From the NCBI GenBank assembly GCA_016342585.1, contig JAEINK010000010.1, forward strand, positions 40,756 through 104,755: 64,000 nucleotides of DNA, read 5' to 3'. Positions 36,518 through 46,139 of the stretch are shown piece after piece. The number at the start of each line of letters is the position of its first letter. The stretch's first letter is position 1. The notes beneath the pieces were generated by a model. The model was not told the origin of the DNA, ran no database searches, and was given only the letters and a program-made list of their open reading frames with translations. Both the position numbers and the translations under genes were made by a program. This stretch comes from Spirochaetales bacterium. GTDB taxonomy: Bacteria; Spirochaetota; Spirochaetia; UBA9216.

Positions 36518-37297
36518 TTATTTCCCATTACCGTTGAACAGGTGCTTAAGATCTTCCGGTCTATTGGATATTATCCCGGAAACCCCCATTTTTATTAATT
36601 CCTCTGCTCTTGCGGGATCATCAACTGTCCAGGTCAGGACGGGGTATTTCAGGAATTTTGAATACCAGCACATGAATCTCCGGGTAATCTTTATGTGTTC
36701 AGGTTTCAAAATCGACGACCTGGAAATGTAGCGACCTTCCCCATTCCGCAAAAACCATGGCAGCTCCTTTGTGGCTGAATAGATGACAGCCCTGGAAATC
36801 CGGTGGTTCACCTTGCGAAAGGCGTTTACGGAAAGGGGGTTAAAGCTAGATACAATGCAGTTTGATTCAAGGCCGTACTTTTTTATCAATCTATCAAGCT
36901 CTGCCTCCTGGGCTCCTGTTGTCTTCTGTCTGTTTTTCAGTTCTATATCATAGAATACCGTATTTTCGAGGAGCTCAAAAACTTCCGACATGAGGGGGAC
37001 TCTCTCTCCATTGAATTGCTCCCCCTTATGAATACCGGCGTCAAGTTTCTGAAGAGCTTCAAAGGTGGTATCCTCAATTGTTCCTTCAATTCCAAAGATT
37101 CGCTTAAAGTCATCATCATGAAATACTACCATTTCTCCGGTGGCGCAAATCCTCACATCCAGCTCAACGCCGGGGATTCCGTTCTCTTTCAGGAGCCTGA
37201 AGGCTGCCAGAGTATTTTCCGGAGCAGCATGACTGCATCCCCGGTGCCCGAAAAGGAGCGGGCCATTATTGTCTATAAAGAAATTTGGTTTAAGCAT
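36518..37297 (-). CDS. Glycerophosphodiester phosphodiesterase
   Basis: A 259-residue enzyme with the GDPD barrel: LLFGHRGCSHAAPENTLAAF with the catalytic His, GVELDVRICATGEMVVFHDD with the metal-binding Glu and Asp and the second His, and a C-terminal LTWTVDDPARAEELIKMGVS. It splits glycerophosphodiesters to glycerol 3-phosphate and an alcohol. There is no signal peptide, so it is of the cytoplasmic UgpQ type. A -10 element lies just before the ATG and no ribosome binding site is seen. Confidence 0.92.
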   Translation of the reverse strand: MLKPNFFIDNNGPLLFGHRGCSHAAPENTLAAFRLLKENGIPGVELDVRICATGEMVVFHDDDFKRIFGIEGTIEDTTFEALQKLDAGIHKGEQFNGERVPLMSEVFELLENTVFYDIELKNRQKTTGAQEAELDRLIKKYGLESNCIVSSFNPLSVNAFRKVNHRISRAVIYSATKELPWFLRNGEGRYISRSSILKPEHIKITRRFMCWYSKFLKYPVLTWTVDDPARAEELIKMGVSGIISNRPEDLKHLFNGNGK

Positions 37298-37303
37298 GGT
37301 GCA

Positions 37304-37309
37304 ATTCTA
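37304..37309 (-). promoter_or_regulatory. Candidate -10 element, leaderless phosphodiesterase gene
   Basis: The minus strand reads TAGAAT, ending exactly six bases before the ATG at 37297, with no ribosome binding site. The -35 (TGTACG at 17 bases) matches poorly. Confidence 0.4.
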
Positions 37310-37406
37310 TTGCTTTCCCCATTTTTCGTACACCCCATTTCTGCACGTTTCTATCTATGTCCTGTAAATGCGGAGTAGAGCAGTATTTACTAAAGAGCCA
37401 AAACGA

Positions 37407-37412
37407 TATAAT
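37407..37412 (+). promoter_or_regulatory. -10 element before mnmE
   Basis: A perfect TATAAT twelve bases before the mnmE ATG, giving a leader of about six bases with no Shine-Dalgarno sequence. The -35 is weak. Confidence 0.45.
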
Positions 37413-37424
37413 GTTGGCTTGATC

Positions 37425-38792
37425 ATGAAAGAACTAACATACAATCAAGATGATTTAATATGTGCCCTCGCAACGGGCTGGGGGGCTAGCGCCTTAGGTG
37501 TGATTCGAACATCCGGGATCGGCGCGATCGAGGCTGTCTCTCGAATTTTCTCCCGTCCAGAGGTTCTTAATGAGGCTCCGGGGCATACCCTTGTCTATGG
37601 TTATATTATCGATGCGGATTCCGGAAAGCAGATAGATCAGGTTATGGCTGCTGTTTTCAGGGCGCCCAGGTCGTATACCGGGGAGGAGTCGGTAGAGCTC
37701 TCCTGTCATGGTGGTGTTCCGGGGCTTAAAGCGGTGCTTGAAGCCCTGAACAAGGCCGGATTCAGGGATGCCGGCCCGGGTGAGTTTACCATGAGAGGGT
37801 TTGTGAACGGGAAGCTGGATCTGACCCGCGCGGAGGCTGTCCATGAAATTGTAACAGCCAGGACCGGCAGGGCCCATGATCTCGCCCTTCACAGGCTTTC
37901 CGGAGCCGTTGAGACACAGATAAACCTGGTCAAGGGGAGTTTGGTACGAATAATGAGTGCCCTCGAACTTCAGCTCGATTATCCGGAAGATGAGGTAGGG
38001 GATGAGATTTTACCCCTGCCGGAAGAGGCCGGGGCTGTCAGGGCAAAGGTTGAAGATCTGATAGCCACCTTCCGGGCCGGCAGACTCTATCAGGATGGGA
38101 TCAGAATAGTCCTTACCGGGGCAACCAATGCGGGAAAATCATCACTCTTCAATCTCTTTCTGAAAGAGGAGCGCTCGATAGTCTCCGAGATCCACGGGAC
38201 GACCAGGGATTATATTGAATCATGGGTCTCCATGGATGGTATACCCGTTTCTCTCTATGATACAGCCGGTCTGCGGGATGCTGATAATCCCGTTGAGCTG
38301 GAGGGTATTCGCCGGAGTTCCGATGTCGTCTCCGCAGCACACCTTGTCCTCTATATTGTTGATGGACAGGCGGGTGCCCGGGAAGATGAACTTGAAAGAA
38401 TAAAAACCGGAAACGGTGAGATTCTATATATCTGGAATAAAATCGACCTCTCAAGTGAACCCCCGCCTGAAGGGGTTTTTCCCATAAGTGCGCTGACGGG
38501 TGAAGGTTTTGGTGCCCTGGAGGATGAAATCCTTATGCGGGTCCGTGGTGGGCTTTCTATTGGGGAGCTTTCCGGATCTGCGGTGATCGATTCCCGTCGT
38601 CAGAGGGATCTTCTCATGCGGACTTCAGAGGCTCTTGTTCATGTGGAAGAGGGATTGTCCCTGAATGCTCCTCTGGATGTTATTGCGGTTGATGTGAGAG
38701 AGGCACTGGACTGTCTGGGGGAGATCACCGGTGATGTTACTTCGGCGGATATTCTTGATACAATGTTCTCATCCTTCTGTGTAGGAAAGTAG
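37425..38792 (+). CDS. mnmE: tRNA-modifying GTPase MnmE
   Basis: A 455-residue protein that works with MnmG to place the carboxymethylaminomethyl group on the wobble uridine of certain tRNAs. The N-terminal folate-binding domain begins [20 protein letters not shown]. The inserted G domain has [11 protein letters not shown] (G1), GTTRDYIES (G2), DTAGLRD (G3) and NKID (G4). The C-terminus SSFCVGK keeps the catalytic Cys of the usual FCIGK. I chose the ATG at 37425 ([10 protein letters not shown]), since codons before it do not resemble MnmE. mnmG follows ten bases later. Confidence 0.95.
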   Translation: MKELTYNQDDLICALATGWGASALGVIRTSGIGAIEAVSRIFSRPEVLNEAPGHTLVYGYIIDADSGKQIDQVMAAVFRAPRSYTGEESVELSCHGGVPGLKAVLEALNKAGFRDAGPGEFTMRGFVNGKLDLTRAEAVHEIVTARTGRAHDLALHRLSGAVETQINLVKGSLVRIMSALELQLDYPEDEVGDEILPLPEEAGAVRAKVEDLIATFRAGRLYQDGIRIVLTGATNAGKSSLFNLFLKEERSIVSEIHGTTRDYIESWVSMDGIPVSLYDTAGLRDADNPVELEGIRRSSDVVSAAHLVLYIVDGQAGAREDELERIKTGNGEILYIWNKIDLSSEPPPEGVFPISALTGEGFGALEDEILMRVRGGLSIGELSGSAVIDSRRQRDLLMRTSEALVHVEEGLSLNAPLDVIAVDVREALDCLGEITGDVTSADILDTMFSSFCVGK

Positions 38793-38802
38793 GTATAATA
38801 AT

Positions 38803-40638
38803 TTGGATTTTAAAGCAATTGTAATCGGGGGAGGCCATGCGGGAATAGAAGCGGCCCTGGCCCTTTCCCGGATTGGATATGAAACACTCATGATCACCCA
38901 GAGCCTGGATGCTATTGGACGGCTTTCCTGTAATCCCAGTATCGGGGGGCTTTCCAAGGGGAATATGGTCAGGGAGATTGATGCGCTGGGTGGCGAGATG
39001 GCACACCTTATCGATAAGACCATGATCCAGTTCAGGATCCTTAACCAGAGGCGTGGTCCTGCGGTTCAGGCACCTCGAGCTCAGGCAGACAAGTTTTTAT
39101 ATAACTTGATGGCCAAGGAGACTCTGGAGGTGCAGAAGGGGCTTTCACTCTTTCAGGATACGGTTACGGAACTTACGACCGATGAAGCCGGTCGGCGTAT
39201 TACCGGGGTTGTTACAGAACGGGGACGTAAGTTTACCGCCGATACGGTGGTTGTGACGACCGGAACCTTTATGGAGGGGAAGGTCTTTATAGGAGATTAT
39301 GTCACCTCTTCGGGGCGTCTTGGAGAACCTGCCGCCATTGGTCTGGGGACCTCTCTGCGCCGGATGGGATTTAGGCTTGGTCGCCTTAAGACCGGAACAC
39401 CGGCCAGGGTCCATGCCGACAGCCTGGATTATTCAAAGATGGAGATTCAGCCGGGAGAAAATCCCATGCAGCCCTTCTCTTTTTCAAGGGATCAAATTGT
39501 GCGTCCGGATCTCCCCTGTTATATCACCTTTACCAATGAAAAAACTCATCAGATAATAAAGGATAATATTCACCGGTCACCCCTTTACGGCGGACAGATC
39601 GTGGGTACGGGGCCACGGTACTGCCCCTCTATTGAAGATAAAGTCGTCCGTTTTCCCGACAGGGACAGGCACCAGATTTTTGTGGAACCCGAGGGGGAGA
39701 ATACGAAGGAAGTTTACTTGAACGGTATCTCTTCATCCCTCCCCGAGGAGGTTCAGGAGGATTTTCTTCATACCCTGCCGGGTCTTGAGAATGTAGAGAT
39801 CATGCGGCCCGGTTATGCTGTCGAGTATGATTACATCGACCCCACCCAGCTTTATCCAAACCTGATGGCCAAAAGCATCAGCGGTCTCTTTTTTGCGGGG
39901 CAGACCAATGGAACCTCCGGTTATGAAGAGGCTGCAGGCCAGGGGCTCATGGCCGGTATCAATGCCGCAAGATATATGGATAAAAAAGAACCCCTTATTC
40001 TTACCAGATCCGAATCTTATATTGGTGTCCTGATCGACGATCTTGTTACACTTGGAACCAAGGAACCCTATCGAATGTTTACCTCCCGGGCTGAATACAG
40101 GCTCTCCCTTCGTCATGATTCGGCGGATATCCGCCTTCTTGAAAAGGGGTGGCAGGCTGGACTTCAGACTGATAAAAACAGGCAAAGGCTTAATGAGAAA
40201 CTCAAAGGGATGGATGATATAAAGGAACTGCTCAGGAGCACTCGTATCCCTTCGAATGTCTCTCCCGATCTTGCCCGATTTGCAGGCCGGACGCTGGAAC
40301 AAGCTGTCAAAATACCGGAAATAGATATAGAAGGGATCCTTCCCCTTATTCCAGATAAGGAAAATTATCCTGCAGAATGGATACGTCAGTCAGAGATCGA
40401 TGTGAAGTATGAGGGGTATATACAGCGTCAGGACCAGCAGATCAAACGATTTGAGAAGATGGAAAAGCTTAAGATTCCTGTGGATTTTGATTATGATGGT
40501 ATCGATGGCATATCAAATGAATCCAGACAGAAACTGAAAGATATCAAACCTCTCTCCCTCGGTCAGGCTTCAAGGATTTCCGGGGTAAGGAATTCCGATA
40601 TTGCCGTCCTGATGGTACTTTTAGGAAGGGGTAATTGA
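38803..40638 (+). CDS. mnmG: tRNA-modifying FAD enzyme MnmG
   Basis: A 611-residue FAD protein, partner of MnmE. The dinucleotide-binding motif is [43 protein letters not shown] and [19 protein letters not shown] are all typical, as is the helical C-terminal domain that binds MnmE. The start is TTG at 38803, with AGTAGG about ten bases upstream; the first codons ([10 protein letters not shown]) fit the family start. rsmG follows after one base. Confidence 0.95.
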   Translation: MDFKAIVIGGGHAGIEAALALSRIGYETLMITQSLDAIGRLSCNPSIGGLSKGNMVREIDALGGEMAHLIDKTMIQFRILNQRRGPAVQAPRAQADKFLYNLMAKETLEVQKGLSLFQDTVTELTTDEAGRRITGVVTERGRKFTADTVVVTTGTFMEGKVFIGDYVTSSGRLGEPAAIGLGTSLRRMGFRLGRLKTGTPARVHADSLDYSKMEIQPGENPMQPFSFSRDQIVRPDLPCYITFTNEKTHQIIKDNIHRSPLYGGQIVGTGPRYCPSIEDKVVRFPDRDRHQIFVEPEGENTKEVYLNGISSSLPEEVQEDFLHTLPGLENVEIMRPGYAVEYDYIDPTQLYPNLMAKSISGLFFAGQTNGTSGYEEAAGQGLMAGINAARYMDKKEPLILTRSESYIGVLIDDLVTLGTKEPYRMFTSRAEYRLSLRHDSADIRLLEKGWQAGLQTDKNRQRLNEKLKGMDDIKELLRSTRIPSNVSPDLARFAGRTLEQAVKIPEIDIEGILPLIPDKENYPAEWIRQSEIDVKYEGYIQRQDQQIKRFEKMEKLKIPVDFDYDGIDGISNESRQKLKDIKPLSLGQASRISGVRNSDIAVLMVLLGRGN

Positions 40639-40639
40639 T

Positions 40640-41269
40640 ATGAAATGGAGTGAGCGTGAAGAGGCGGCTCTGAAGAAAGGGCTGATTTCGCTGGGTTTGG
40701 ATTCGGAAGGTGATATTTTTAATAAACTGAATCTCTATGCCCGGGAACTGCTTCTGTGGAATAAAACCCATGGTCTGGTTGGCTTGGGTGATGATCCTGT
40801 TGAACTCGTAGATAAACATATTCTTGACAGCCTGGCGGCCTTGCCGTTTATCGGAACCCCTGAAACCCTAGCGGATATCGGATCCGGGGCGGGTCTTCCC
40901 GGGATCCCCCTGGCTATCTGCCTGCCCGAAACCAGGGTTTTTCTGGTGGAGAAGATGGGGAGGCGGTGTGATTTTCTAAGGAATGCCGTGATCGTTACCG
41001 GGATTGCCGATAGGGTGGAGGTTGTTCAAAAAACGCTTGAAAAATCGGATGGTACCTTTGAGGTTGTGACACTGAGGGCTTTTGCCCCCCTTCCGCGGGT
41101 CATTGATTCTCTACTTGATATCACCGCCGACGGCGGCAGGATCCTTGCTTATAAAGGACGGGTAGAAACCTTTAAAGAGGAGCTTAATCCCGCCTGGAAC
41201 AGCAGTTGGGAAAACCTGAAGGTTCCAGGTTTGGATGCAGAGAGAAATCTGGTTATTATTAAAAAATAA
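40640..41269 (+). CDS. rsmG: 16S rRNA guanine-N7 methyltransferase RsmG
   Basis: A 209-residue methyltransferase that modifies G527 of 16S rRNA. The SAM-binding loop is LADIGSGAGLPGIPLAI; LVEKMGRRCDFLRN and VVTLRAFAPLPRVID are conserved family stretches. It is the third gene of the mnmE-mnmG-rsmG operon, which in many bacteria lies near the replication origin, although no parA/parB or dnaA is visible here. It converges on the TPR gene with a 19-base gap. Confidence 0.94.
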   Translation: MKWSEREEAALKKGLISLGLDSEGDIFNKLNLYARELLLWNKTHGLVGLGDDPVELVDKHILDSLAALPFIGTPETLADIGSGAGLPGIPLAICLPETRVFLVEKMGRRCDFLRNAVIVTGIADRVEVVQKTLEKSDGTFEVVTLRAFAPLPRVIDSLLDITADGGRILAYKGRVETFKEELNPAWNSSWENLKVPGLDAERNLVIIKK

Positions 41270-41288
41270 TTATCAATAATAGAGTGTA

Positions 41289-42641
41289 TCAGCTTAAGTT
41301 CTCAAGGTATTTGTTCAGGTCATTTTTTTCTACAAGGTCAATCAATCTTGCTTCAACGAACTGCTTGCCACTTTCAGAGAAAGTTCCGGCTGTCAGGCAG
41401 AATCCACGGCCGGCCTTAACCTCTTTCATCTTTGAGTAGAGATCCCTTAACGTCAGTTCACCGACAAGTCCCGTCGTCCGTATAAATCGAAAAAGAACTA
41501 CATCTTCCCATTTTACAGTGCTGATCTCTGCCAGGATATCGGCGTGTTCATTCTTCTGTACCGATATATTTACAATCTTTACCGTTGCTTTGGGAAACAT
41601 CCCTGAGGCCAGTCTGCGGCAGATGATGGCAAACTCGGATGTTTCAGCCATCAGGAAAATCTGAAGATTCTTGTTTGTATTCATTTCCGAATATTTCTGG
41701 ATGAGTGTTTCTACATCCTTATATTTGGGGTTAAGCACCTTTAAATCCTTGAGATTACTCAAAGCTTCAGGAATCTGCTGTGTTTTAAGGTATACCAGGG
41801 CCAGTCTGTATTTCAATTCCTGTTTAACATCTGCCTGGATATTTTCATGGCGAAGTCCTATTTCATAATCCATGGTTGCCGCTTCAAAATTTTTCATGTT
41901 GGAATTGAGGGTTCCGGCATAGATAGCTGCTTTGGGCCCCATAACGGGATCCCCCCGGAGATGAGAAAATATTTTCTGGGCCAAATCACTTCTGTTTAAA
42001 TTATAATAGGTCTGTCCGAGGATGAAGAGAGTCTCTTTGTCCGCAGGATCGAGGTCAACAGCCTGTTTAAGCATTTTGGCAGCATCAGGGTGACGATTTA
42101 TTTTAGAAAGACTTAATCCAAGATATTTCAGGGTAAGTTGATGATCCGGGATAAGAATCCGCGCCTGAGACAGGTATCCGGCAGCTTTTTCATAATTCTT
42201 TTTAAGATACTCAAGATACCCAAGGTTGTAATTGATCTCGAATACATCCTCTTTCATGCTTCGGGCATAAAGAAAGCTTTTATAGGCGGCATTATAATTC
42301 TTCATTTTTATGGCGGCCAGGGCAAAACGTATGTTTATGACCAGCTCATCAAGGCTTTTATCTGTAGCGCATAACTCCTGGAGGAGGCCATAGGTTTTCA
42401 TGGTTTTTTCCCAATCCTCTTCGTTATAATAGAGTTCACCAAGATCTTCCAGGGCAGAAGCATCTTTGGGGTTTATGGCTAAGCGTCTGTTGGCATCTCT
42501 AATGATGATCTCTTTGGAACGGCCTCTTGCCTTCTTTTTTTTATCGGGTTTTTCTCTTTTTTTTCTATAAATAGATAAACTTACGATCAAAACAACACTG
42601 AGAAATATTATAATGGGGATAAGCACGTAAAATTCAAACAT
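41289..42641 (-). CDS. Membrane TPR protein with degenerate Mrr-like domain
   Basis: A 450-residue protein. One membrane helix (about 4-24, FYVLIPIIIFLSVVLIVSLS) is followed by a basic stretch, then about seven TPR units to residue 325 (YNLGYLEYLKKNYEKAAGYL). The C-terminal 110 residues follow the Mrr/PD-(D/E)XK layout: VGELTLRDLYSKMKEVKAGR, FCLTAGTFSESGKQF and ARLIDLVEKNDL. The core strand that normally carries the catalytic Gln-x-Lys reads VVLFRFIRTT, so it should not cut DNA. The ATG at 42641 is chosen because a promoter places transcription start on its A. Probably a cytoplasm-facing adaptor. Confidence 0.78.
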   Translation of the reverse strand: MFEFYVLIPIIIFLSVVLIVSLSIYRKKREKPDKKKKARGRSKEIIIRDANRRLAINPKDASALEDLGELYYNEEDWEKTMKTYGLLQELCATDKSLDELVINIRFALAAIKMKNYNAAYKSFLYARSMKEDVFEINYNLGYLEYLKKNYEKAAGYLSQARILIPDHQLTLKYLGLSLSKINRHPDAAKMLKQAVDLDPADKETLFILGQTYYNLNRSDLAQKIFSHLRGDPVMGPKAAIYAGTLNSNMKNFEAATMDYEIGLRHENIQADVKQELKYRLALVYLKTQQIPEALSNLKDLKVLNPKYKDVETLIQKYSEMNTNKNLQIFLMAETSEFAIICRRLASGMFPKATVKIVNISVQKNEHADILAEISTVKWEDVVLFRFIRTTGLVGELTLRDLYSKMKEVKAGRGFCLTAGTFSESGKQFVEARLIDLVEKNDLNKYLENLS

Positions 42642-42647
42642 GCCTAC

Positions 42648-42677
42648 ATTATGATAGTTTGTAGTAAGGTCTGTCAA
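42648..42677 (-). promoter_or_regulatory. TPR gene promoter, apparently leaderless
   Basis: On the minus strand a perfect TTGACA (42672-42677), 18 bases, CATAAT (42648-42653), then six bases to the ATG at 42641. A TTG start at 42677 would lie on the -35 itself and is rejected. Confidence 0.6.
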
Positions 42678-42915
42678 GAAACTTATAGGAATCTAAAAAA
42701 AACTCGTTTATTCCCTTCTTTATTCAGTTGTTCAGTCAACTCTAAACCAAGCCCTCTCCTGATAATCGGGTCTCCTGCCTCTATTCCTGGTGGATGAAAA
42801 CTTTAACTTCGGAATATAGTTTTTTAACTTTTTTTTGCCTTTGCTGTAATAAAGAAAAATATGCCTGTAAATTCCTTTAAATAATCATTATGATAGCCTG
42901 TTGGGAAAAAATAAA
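42678..42915. other. Intergenic spacer, nothing found
   Basis: About 240 bases between two divergent promoters. It is AT-rich, with short T runs (42825-42836), no supportable ORF and no strong hairpin. Confidence 0.5.
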
Positions 42916-42944
42916 TTGACAAAGAGTTTCATGAGGGATAGGCT
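42916..42944 (+). promoter_or_regulatory. Promoter of the LysM-protein envelope group
   Basis: A perfect TTGACA (42916-42921), 17 bases, TAGGCT (42939-42944, weak). Transcription near 42951 would give a leader of about 65 bases that contains a hairpin. Confidence 0.55.
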
Positions 42945-42968
42945 TTTAATGTACTGTAGAAGAGATCT

Positions 42969-42988
42969 GTGTCTGGAATTTCAGACGC
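42969..42988 (+). other. 5' leader hairpin before the LysM gene
   Basis: GTGTCTG (42969-42975) pairs with CAGACGC (42982-42988), one G-U pair, loop GAATTT. It lies 27 bases before the GTG start and could affect message stability or translation. Confidence 0.5.
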
Positions 42989-43015
42989 AGGCTCCCGATT
43001 GTAAAGGGGAATAAT

Positions 43016-44002
43016 GTGTCAGAATCCACTATTGGTATAAAAATTGCTAACGGGGAGTATTATCCCGTTATTGAAGGTAAGGCTCACGGTCGAAAACGGC
43101 TTGTTCTTACTACTGTTAATGATAATCAGGAAAGTGTTCAGATCGACCTTTACAAGGGGATAGGAACATCGATTGATAATGCATCCTATATTGGTTCCCT
43201 CCTTATTGAGGATATTTCACCAAAGTTAAGTGGTGAACCTGATATTGAACTTGTATTAGGCGTGGATGAAGAGGGGAACCTCAATGCCACCGCCAGTGAC
43301 CGGCAGTCCGGAGATATGCAGAGTCTGAGTGTCAGCCTGGATTCAGTAGCTGAACCTCAAGCCTACGATCTGCCTGATTTTGAGTTAAATGATGAGTCTG
43401 AAGGTGAGTTCTCAGATGAAGAGGATTTTCTTGGGGATATACCCTCATCGGATTTCATATCTTCCACCCAGGCATGGGACCCCCCCGAGTCTGGAATCAC
43501 ACCGGAAGAGGAGTCCAGGCTTACCAGAGATGGAAAGACGGGCCGAAAGGTACACCCTATTCTGCTGGTTGCTTTTATCATTGCCGGACTTGCCATTATT
43601 GGATTATTAATTATCCTCCTTCTTCGAAGTTTCCCCGGGGAAGATACACCACCCCTTCAGGCTGCCTCAGACCAGGTTCAGCCTGTCGAACAGGTTGTTG
43701 AAAAACCGGTAGTACCGGAACCCGTTGCGATTGTTGCCGAAGAACCTGAGCCTGTTCCGGAAGTGGTGGCTGAGGTAGAACCGACACCTGTGGCAGAAAC
43801 GGTTGTCGAGCCGGTTGTCGCAGAAACCCCGGAGGCTGTCGCTTCCGGATTCTGGTATGATATTAAATATGGAGATACCCTCTGGGATCTTTCCAACTCC
43901 TTTTACAGAACCCCCTGGCTTTACGGACGAATTGCTGCGGAGAACAAAATCAAAGATCCGGATCTCATTTTCTGGGGTACCCAGATTTACATCCCCGAAT
44001 AG
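43016..44002 (+). CDS. Hsp70-substrate-domain-like / TM / LysM protein
   Basis: A 328-residue protein of unusual layout. Residues 1-110 resemble the beta-sandwich substrate-binding domain of DnaK without its ATPase: VNDNQESVQIDLYKG, NASYIGSLLIEDISPKLSGE and IELVLGVDEEGNLNATASD line up with DnaK's DNQSAVTIHVLQGE, LGQFNLDGINPAPRG and IEVTFDIDADGILHVSA. An acidic linker, a basic TGRK and one membrane helix (181-203) follow. A Pro/Val/Glu-rich periplasmic stalk leads to a LysM domain (about 283-328, KYGDTLWDLSNSFYR). Orientation should be N-in, so LysM can hold peptidoglycan. GTG start at 43016 with AGGGG at seven bases. It is followed by a transglycosylase gene. Confidence 0.85.
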   Translation: MSESTIGIKIANGEYYPVIEGKAHGRKRLVLTTVNDNQESVQIDLYKGIGTSIDNASYIGSLLIEDISPKLSGEPDIELVLGVDEEGNLNATASDRQSGDMQSLSVSLDSVAEPQAYDLPDFELNDESEGEFSDEEDFLGDIPSSDFISSTQAWDPPESGITPEEESRLTRDGKTGRKVHPILLVAFIIAGLAIIGLLIILLLRSFPGEDTPPLQAASDQVQPVEQVVEKPVVPEPVAIVAEEPEPVPEVVAEVEPTPVAETVVEPVVAETPEAVASGFWYDIKYGDTLWDLSNSFYRTPWLYGRIAAENKIKDPDLIFWGTQIYIPE

Positions 44003-44008
44003 ATTCCC

Positions 44009-46105
44009 TTGAAAAAATACTTACTTTTTCTCACCTTTGTAATTTTTTATTTCGTTTTATACTCATGCTCACCTGGTCTTCCTTCCGGATATTCAATAGA
44101 GGAATTTCATTCATTAGTTCTTGAAGGGGAAGGCTCTATTTCAAGGATACCGGACCTCTCCATGCTTACAGAGCGGCAGAGAAATGAGCTTGGGGATGAA
44201 ATAAGCTTTGGACTGGCCATCGCCCTCATTGATAGGGGGCGGGCTGCCGAAGCCGAGCACCTCCTCTCCTTGTTGATCAGATCCGGTGGTACAGAATGGG
44301 CTGGTTATGCTGAACGTTTATCGAATTCTATATTGATGGAGAACGGGAAAGGTCTTGCTGAATCCCGGACCCCTCAAAGGTTTGAAGAGTTAGATCGTTT
44401 GGATCCGGAGGCCATGAAGAGTCGGGCGATCGGGGCTTTGTCTGCAAAGGGGCAAGGAGGGTTTTCGGAACTGATAGAACTCTTCCTGAATTTTCCCGCA
44501 GGGACGATCCATAAGGATGTGCTGAACAGTTTTTTTGCGGCCGGCTACTTTCTTAATGATCTAAAACCCTTCGAACAGGATCTGGTCTCGGCTAAACTCT
44601 CCCTTCTGGAGAAAGAGTATTCCATTGCGGAGAGTTTCTATAAGGCTGCCCTTCTCTATGATTACGGTGGGAGTACTGGTATTTTGGAAGATCTCGTTAA
44701 CATTTACCGTCGAACCGGAAGACTCCGCACTGGCGCTCGCTTCCTTGTTTCTGCTGCCCATAATCCTGCCTTGAAAGTGGGGAAATGGGAAGTCCTTCTT
44801 GGTGCGGGGCGTCTTTACCGCTGGGCTGGTAAATATGAGGATGCCGGCCTTGTACTGGCAGAGGCGCTGGCGATTACCCCCGGGAAGGCCTTTGAACGGG
44901 TTCTCTGGTACCTTCAGGATTGCCTGTTAAAGGCTTCTCCCGAGAAGGGGGGTGAAATACTAAGTACCTACGCTCCCCTCTGGCAGGACGCTGATTACTA
45001 TTCCGACAGTGTTGAATTTCTCACCTCCTATATTGTAAGGACCGGGCGCTGGCAGATTCTGAATGATATACTTCCCACTGTTCTTGAGTATGGAGCACCG
45101 TCCGTGAAGGCAAAAATCCTCTATATCAGTGCCCGGCTGGGGGAGGAGGGGATTTATGATGTTTCTGTGCCTACCGGTATTGAAAGCAGGCTGGCAGAAA
45201 ATGGTCGTGAAGGGGAACCGCCCTGGAATGATTTTTTGTTTGAGGTCATTGAGACGGCACCGAACTCCTACTATGCCTGGTTGGCAAGGGTGCGTCTAGG
45301 TATTCCCTGTTTTGATCAAGAGTCCGTCTCCCTAAGCAGTCAGCCCGGGGATGTTCTGTTTTCGAGTGCTGTGGTAGAGGCTGGGGATCCAATCCTTTCG
45401 CTACTTACCGGTTTACAGTATTACACCCTTGCCTTTCAATGGTTGGAGGAGTCCTATTCCGGCTTTCCCGGTGACGACAGGGACGCCTTTTTAAAGCTTG
45501 CCCGGAATATTCAATCCCGGGAGTTGTGGCTTGATTCTATCCGTCTTATTTCACGGCTGCCCCGGAGTATGGATCCTTCCGAAAGGAGCCTTGAGGAGTT
45601 ATTTCTATACTATCCCCGTCCTCATCGGGAGATTATCGAAAACGCAGCAGAGAAGTACAGCCTCCCACCTGCCCTGATATTTGGCCTTGTGAGAGAGGAG
45701 AGCGGATTTACCCCCGCCATTGAAAGCTGGGCCGGTGCTGTCGGTTTGATGCAGCTCATGCCCTCCACAGCAGAGGATGTGGCTGGAAGAATGAAACTCG
45801 AGCATTGGGAGCTTCAGGACCCCGTGTCAAATGTTGAGATGGGAAGCTGGTATCTGGATTGGCTGAGAGGTTATGTGGGGGAGCTCATGCCCTCAATTCT
45901 TGCCTATAATGGAGGCCCCGGAAGAATCAGAAGGTATTTGAAAGAGCTTGACTATCTTCCGGCCGATATTTTTTCGGAAGGTCTGCCAATGTCAGAAACC
46001 CGAAACTATGGTCCCAAGGTTCTTGTCTCTGCCCTCTATTACGGGTATCTTTATTACGGTATTTCACCGGAAGAGACCATTGCTGAGTTCTTTCCGGAAT
46101 TATAA
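44009..46105 (+). CDS. Slt70-like lytic murein transglycosylase lipoprotein
   Basis: A 698-residue protein. The signal peptide ends in LYSCSPG, a lipobox. A long helical region (about 60-540) of TPR-like repeats resembles the Slt70 superhelical ring. The C-terminal SLT domain has the catalytic Glu in FGLVREESGFTP, GAVGLMQLMPSTAEDVAGRM and ILAYNGGPGRIRRYL. It cuts glycan strands in the periplasm. The start is TTG at 44009, seven bases after the LysM gene, with a poor ribosome site, so translation is probably coupled. It likely shares the message with the LysM protein and perhaps uppP and ftsK. Confidence 0.88.
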   Translation: MKKYLLFLTFVIFYFVLYSCSPGLPSGYSIEEFHSLVLEGEGSISRIPDLSMLTERQRNELGDEISFGLAIALIDRGRAAEAEHLLSLLIRSGGTEWAGYAERLSNSILMENGKGLAESRTPQRFEELDRLDPEAMKSRAIGALSAKGQGGFSELIELFLNFPAGTIHKDVLNSFFAAGYFLNDLKPFEQDLVSAKLSLLEKEYSIAESFYKAALLYDYGGSTGILEDLVNIYRRTGRLRTGARFLVSAAHNPALKVGKWEVLLGAGRLYRWAGKYEDAGLVLAEALAITPGKAFERVLWYLQDCLLKASPEKGGEILSTYAPLWQDADYYSDSVEFLTSYIVRTGRWQILNDILPTVLEYGAPSVKAKILYISARLGEEGIYDVSVPTGIESRLAENGREGEPPWNDFLFEVIETAPNSYYAWLARVRLGIPCFDQESVSLSSQPGDVLFSSAVVEAGDPILSLLTGLQYYTLAFQWLEESYSGFPGDDRDAFLKLARNIQSRELWLDSIRLISRLPRSMDPSERSLEELFLYYPRPHREIIENAAEKYSLPPALIFGLVREESGFTPAIESWAGAVGLMQLMPSTAEDVAGRMKLEHWELQDPVSNVEMGSWYLDWLRGYVGELMPSILAYNGGPGRIRRYLKELDYLPADIFSEGLPMSETRNYGPKVLVSALYYGYLYYGISPEETIAEFFPEL

Positions 46106-46139
46106 TTTCATTTAATTAAACATAGCACAGGAGTTTTTA

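Noticed and set aside
37298..41269. Replication origin near mnmE-mnmG-rsmG
   Set aside because: No dnaA, rpmH, parA or parB adjoins the operon and no cluster of DnaA boxes was seen.
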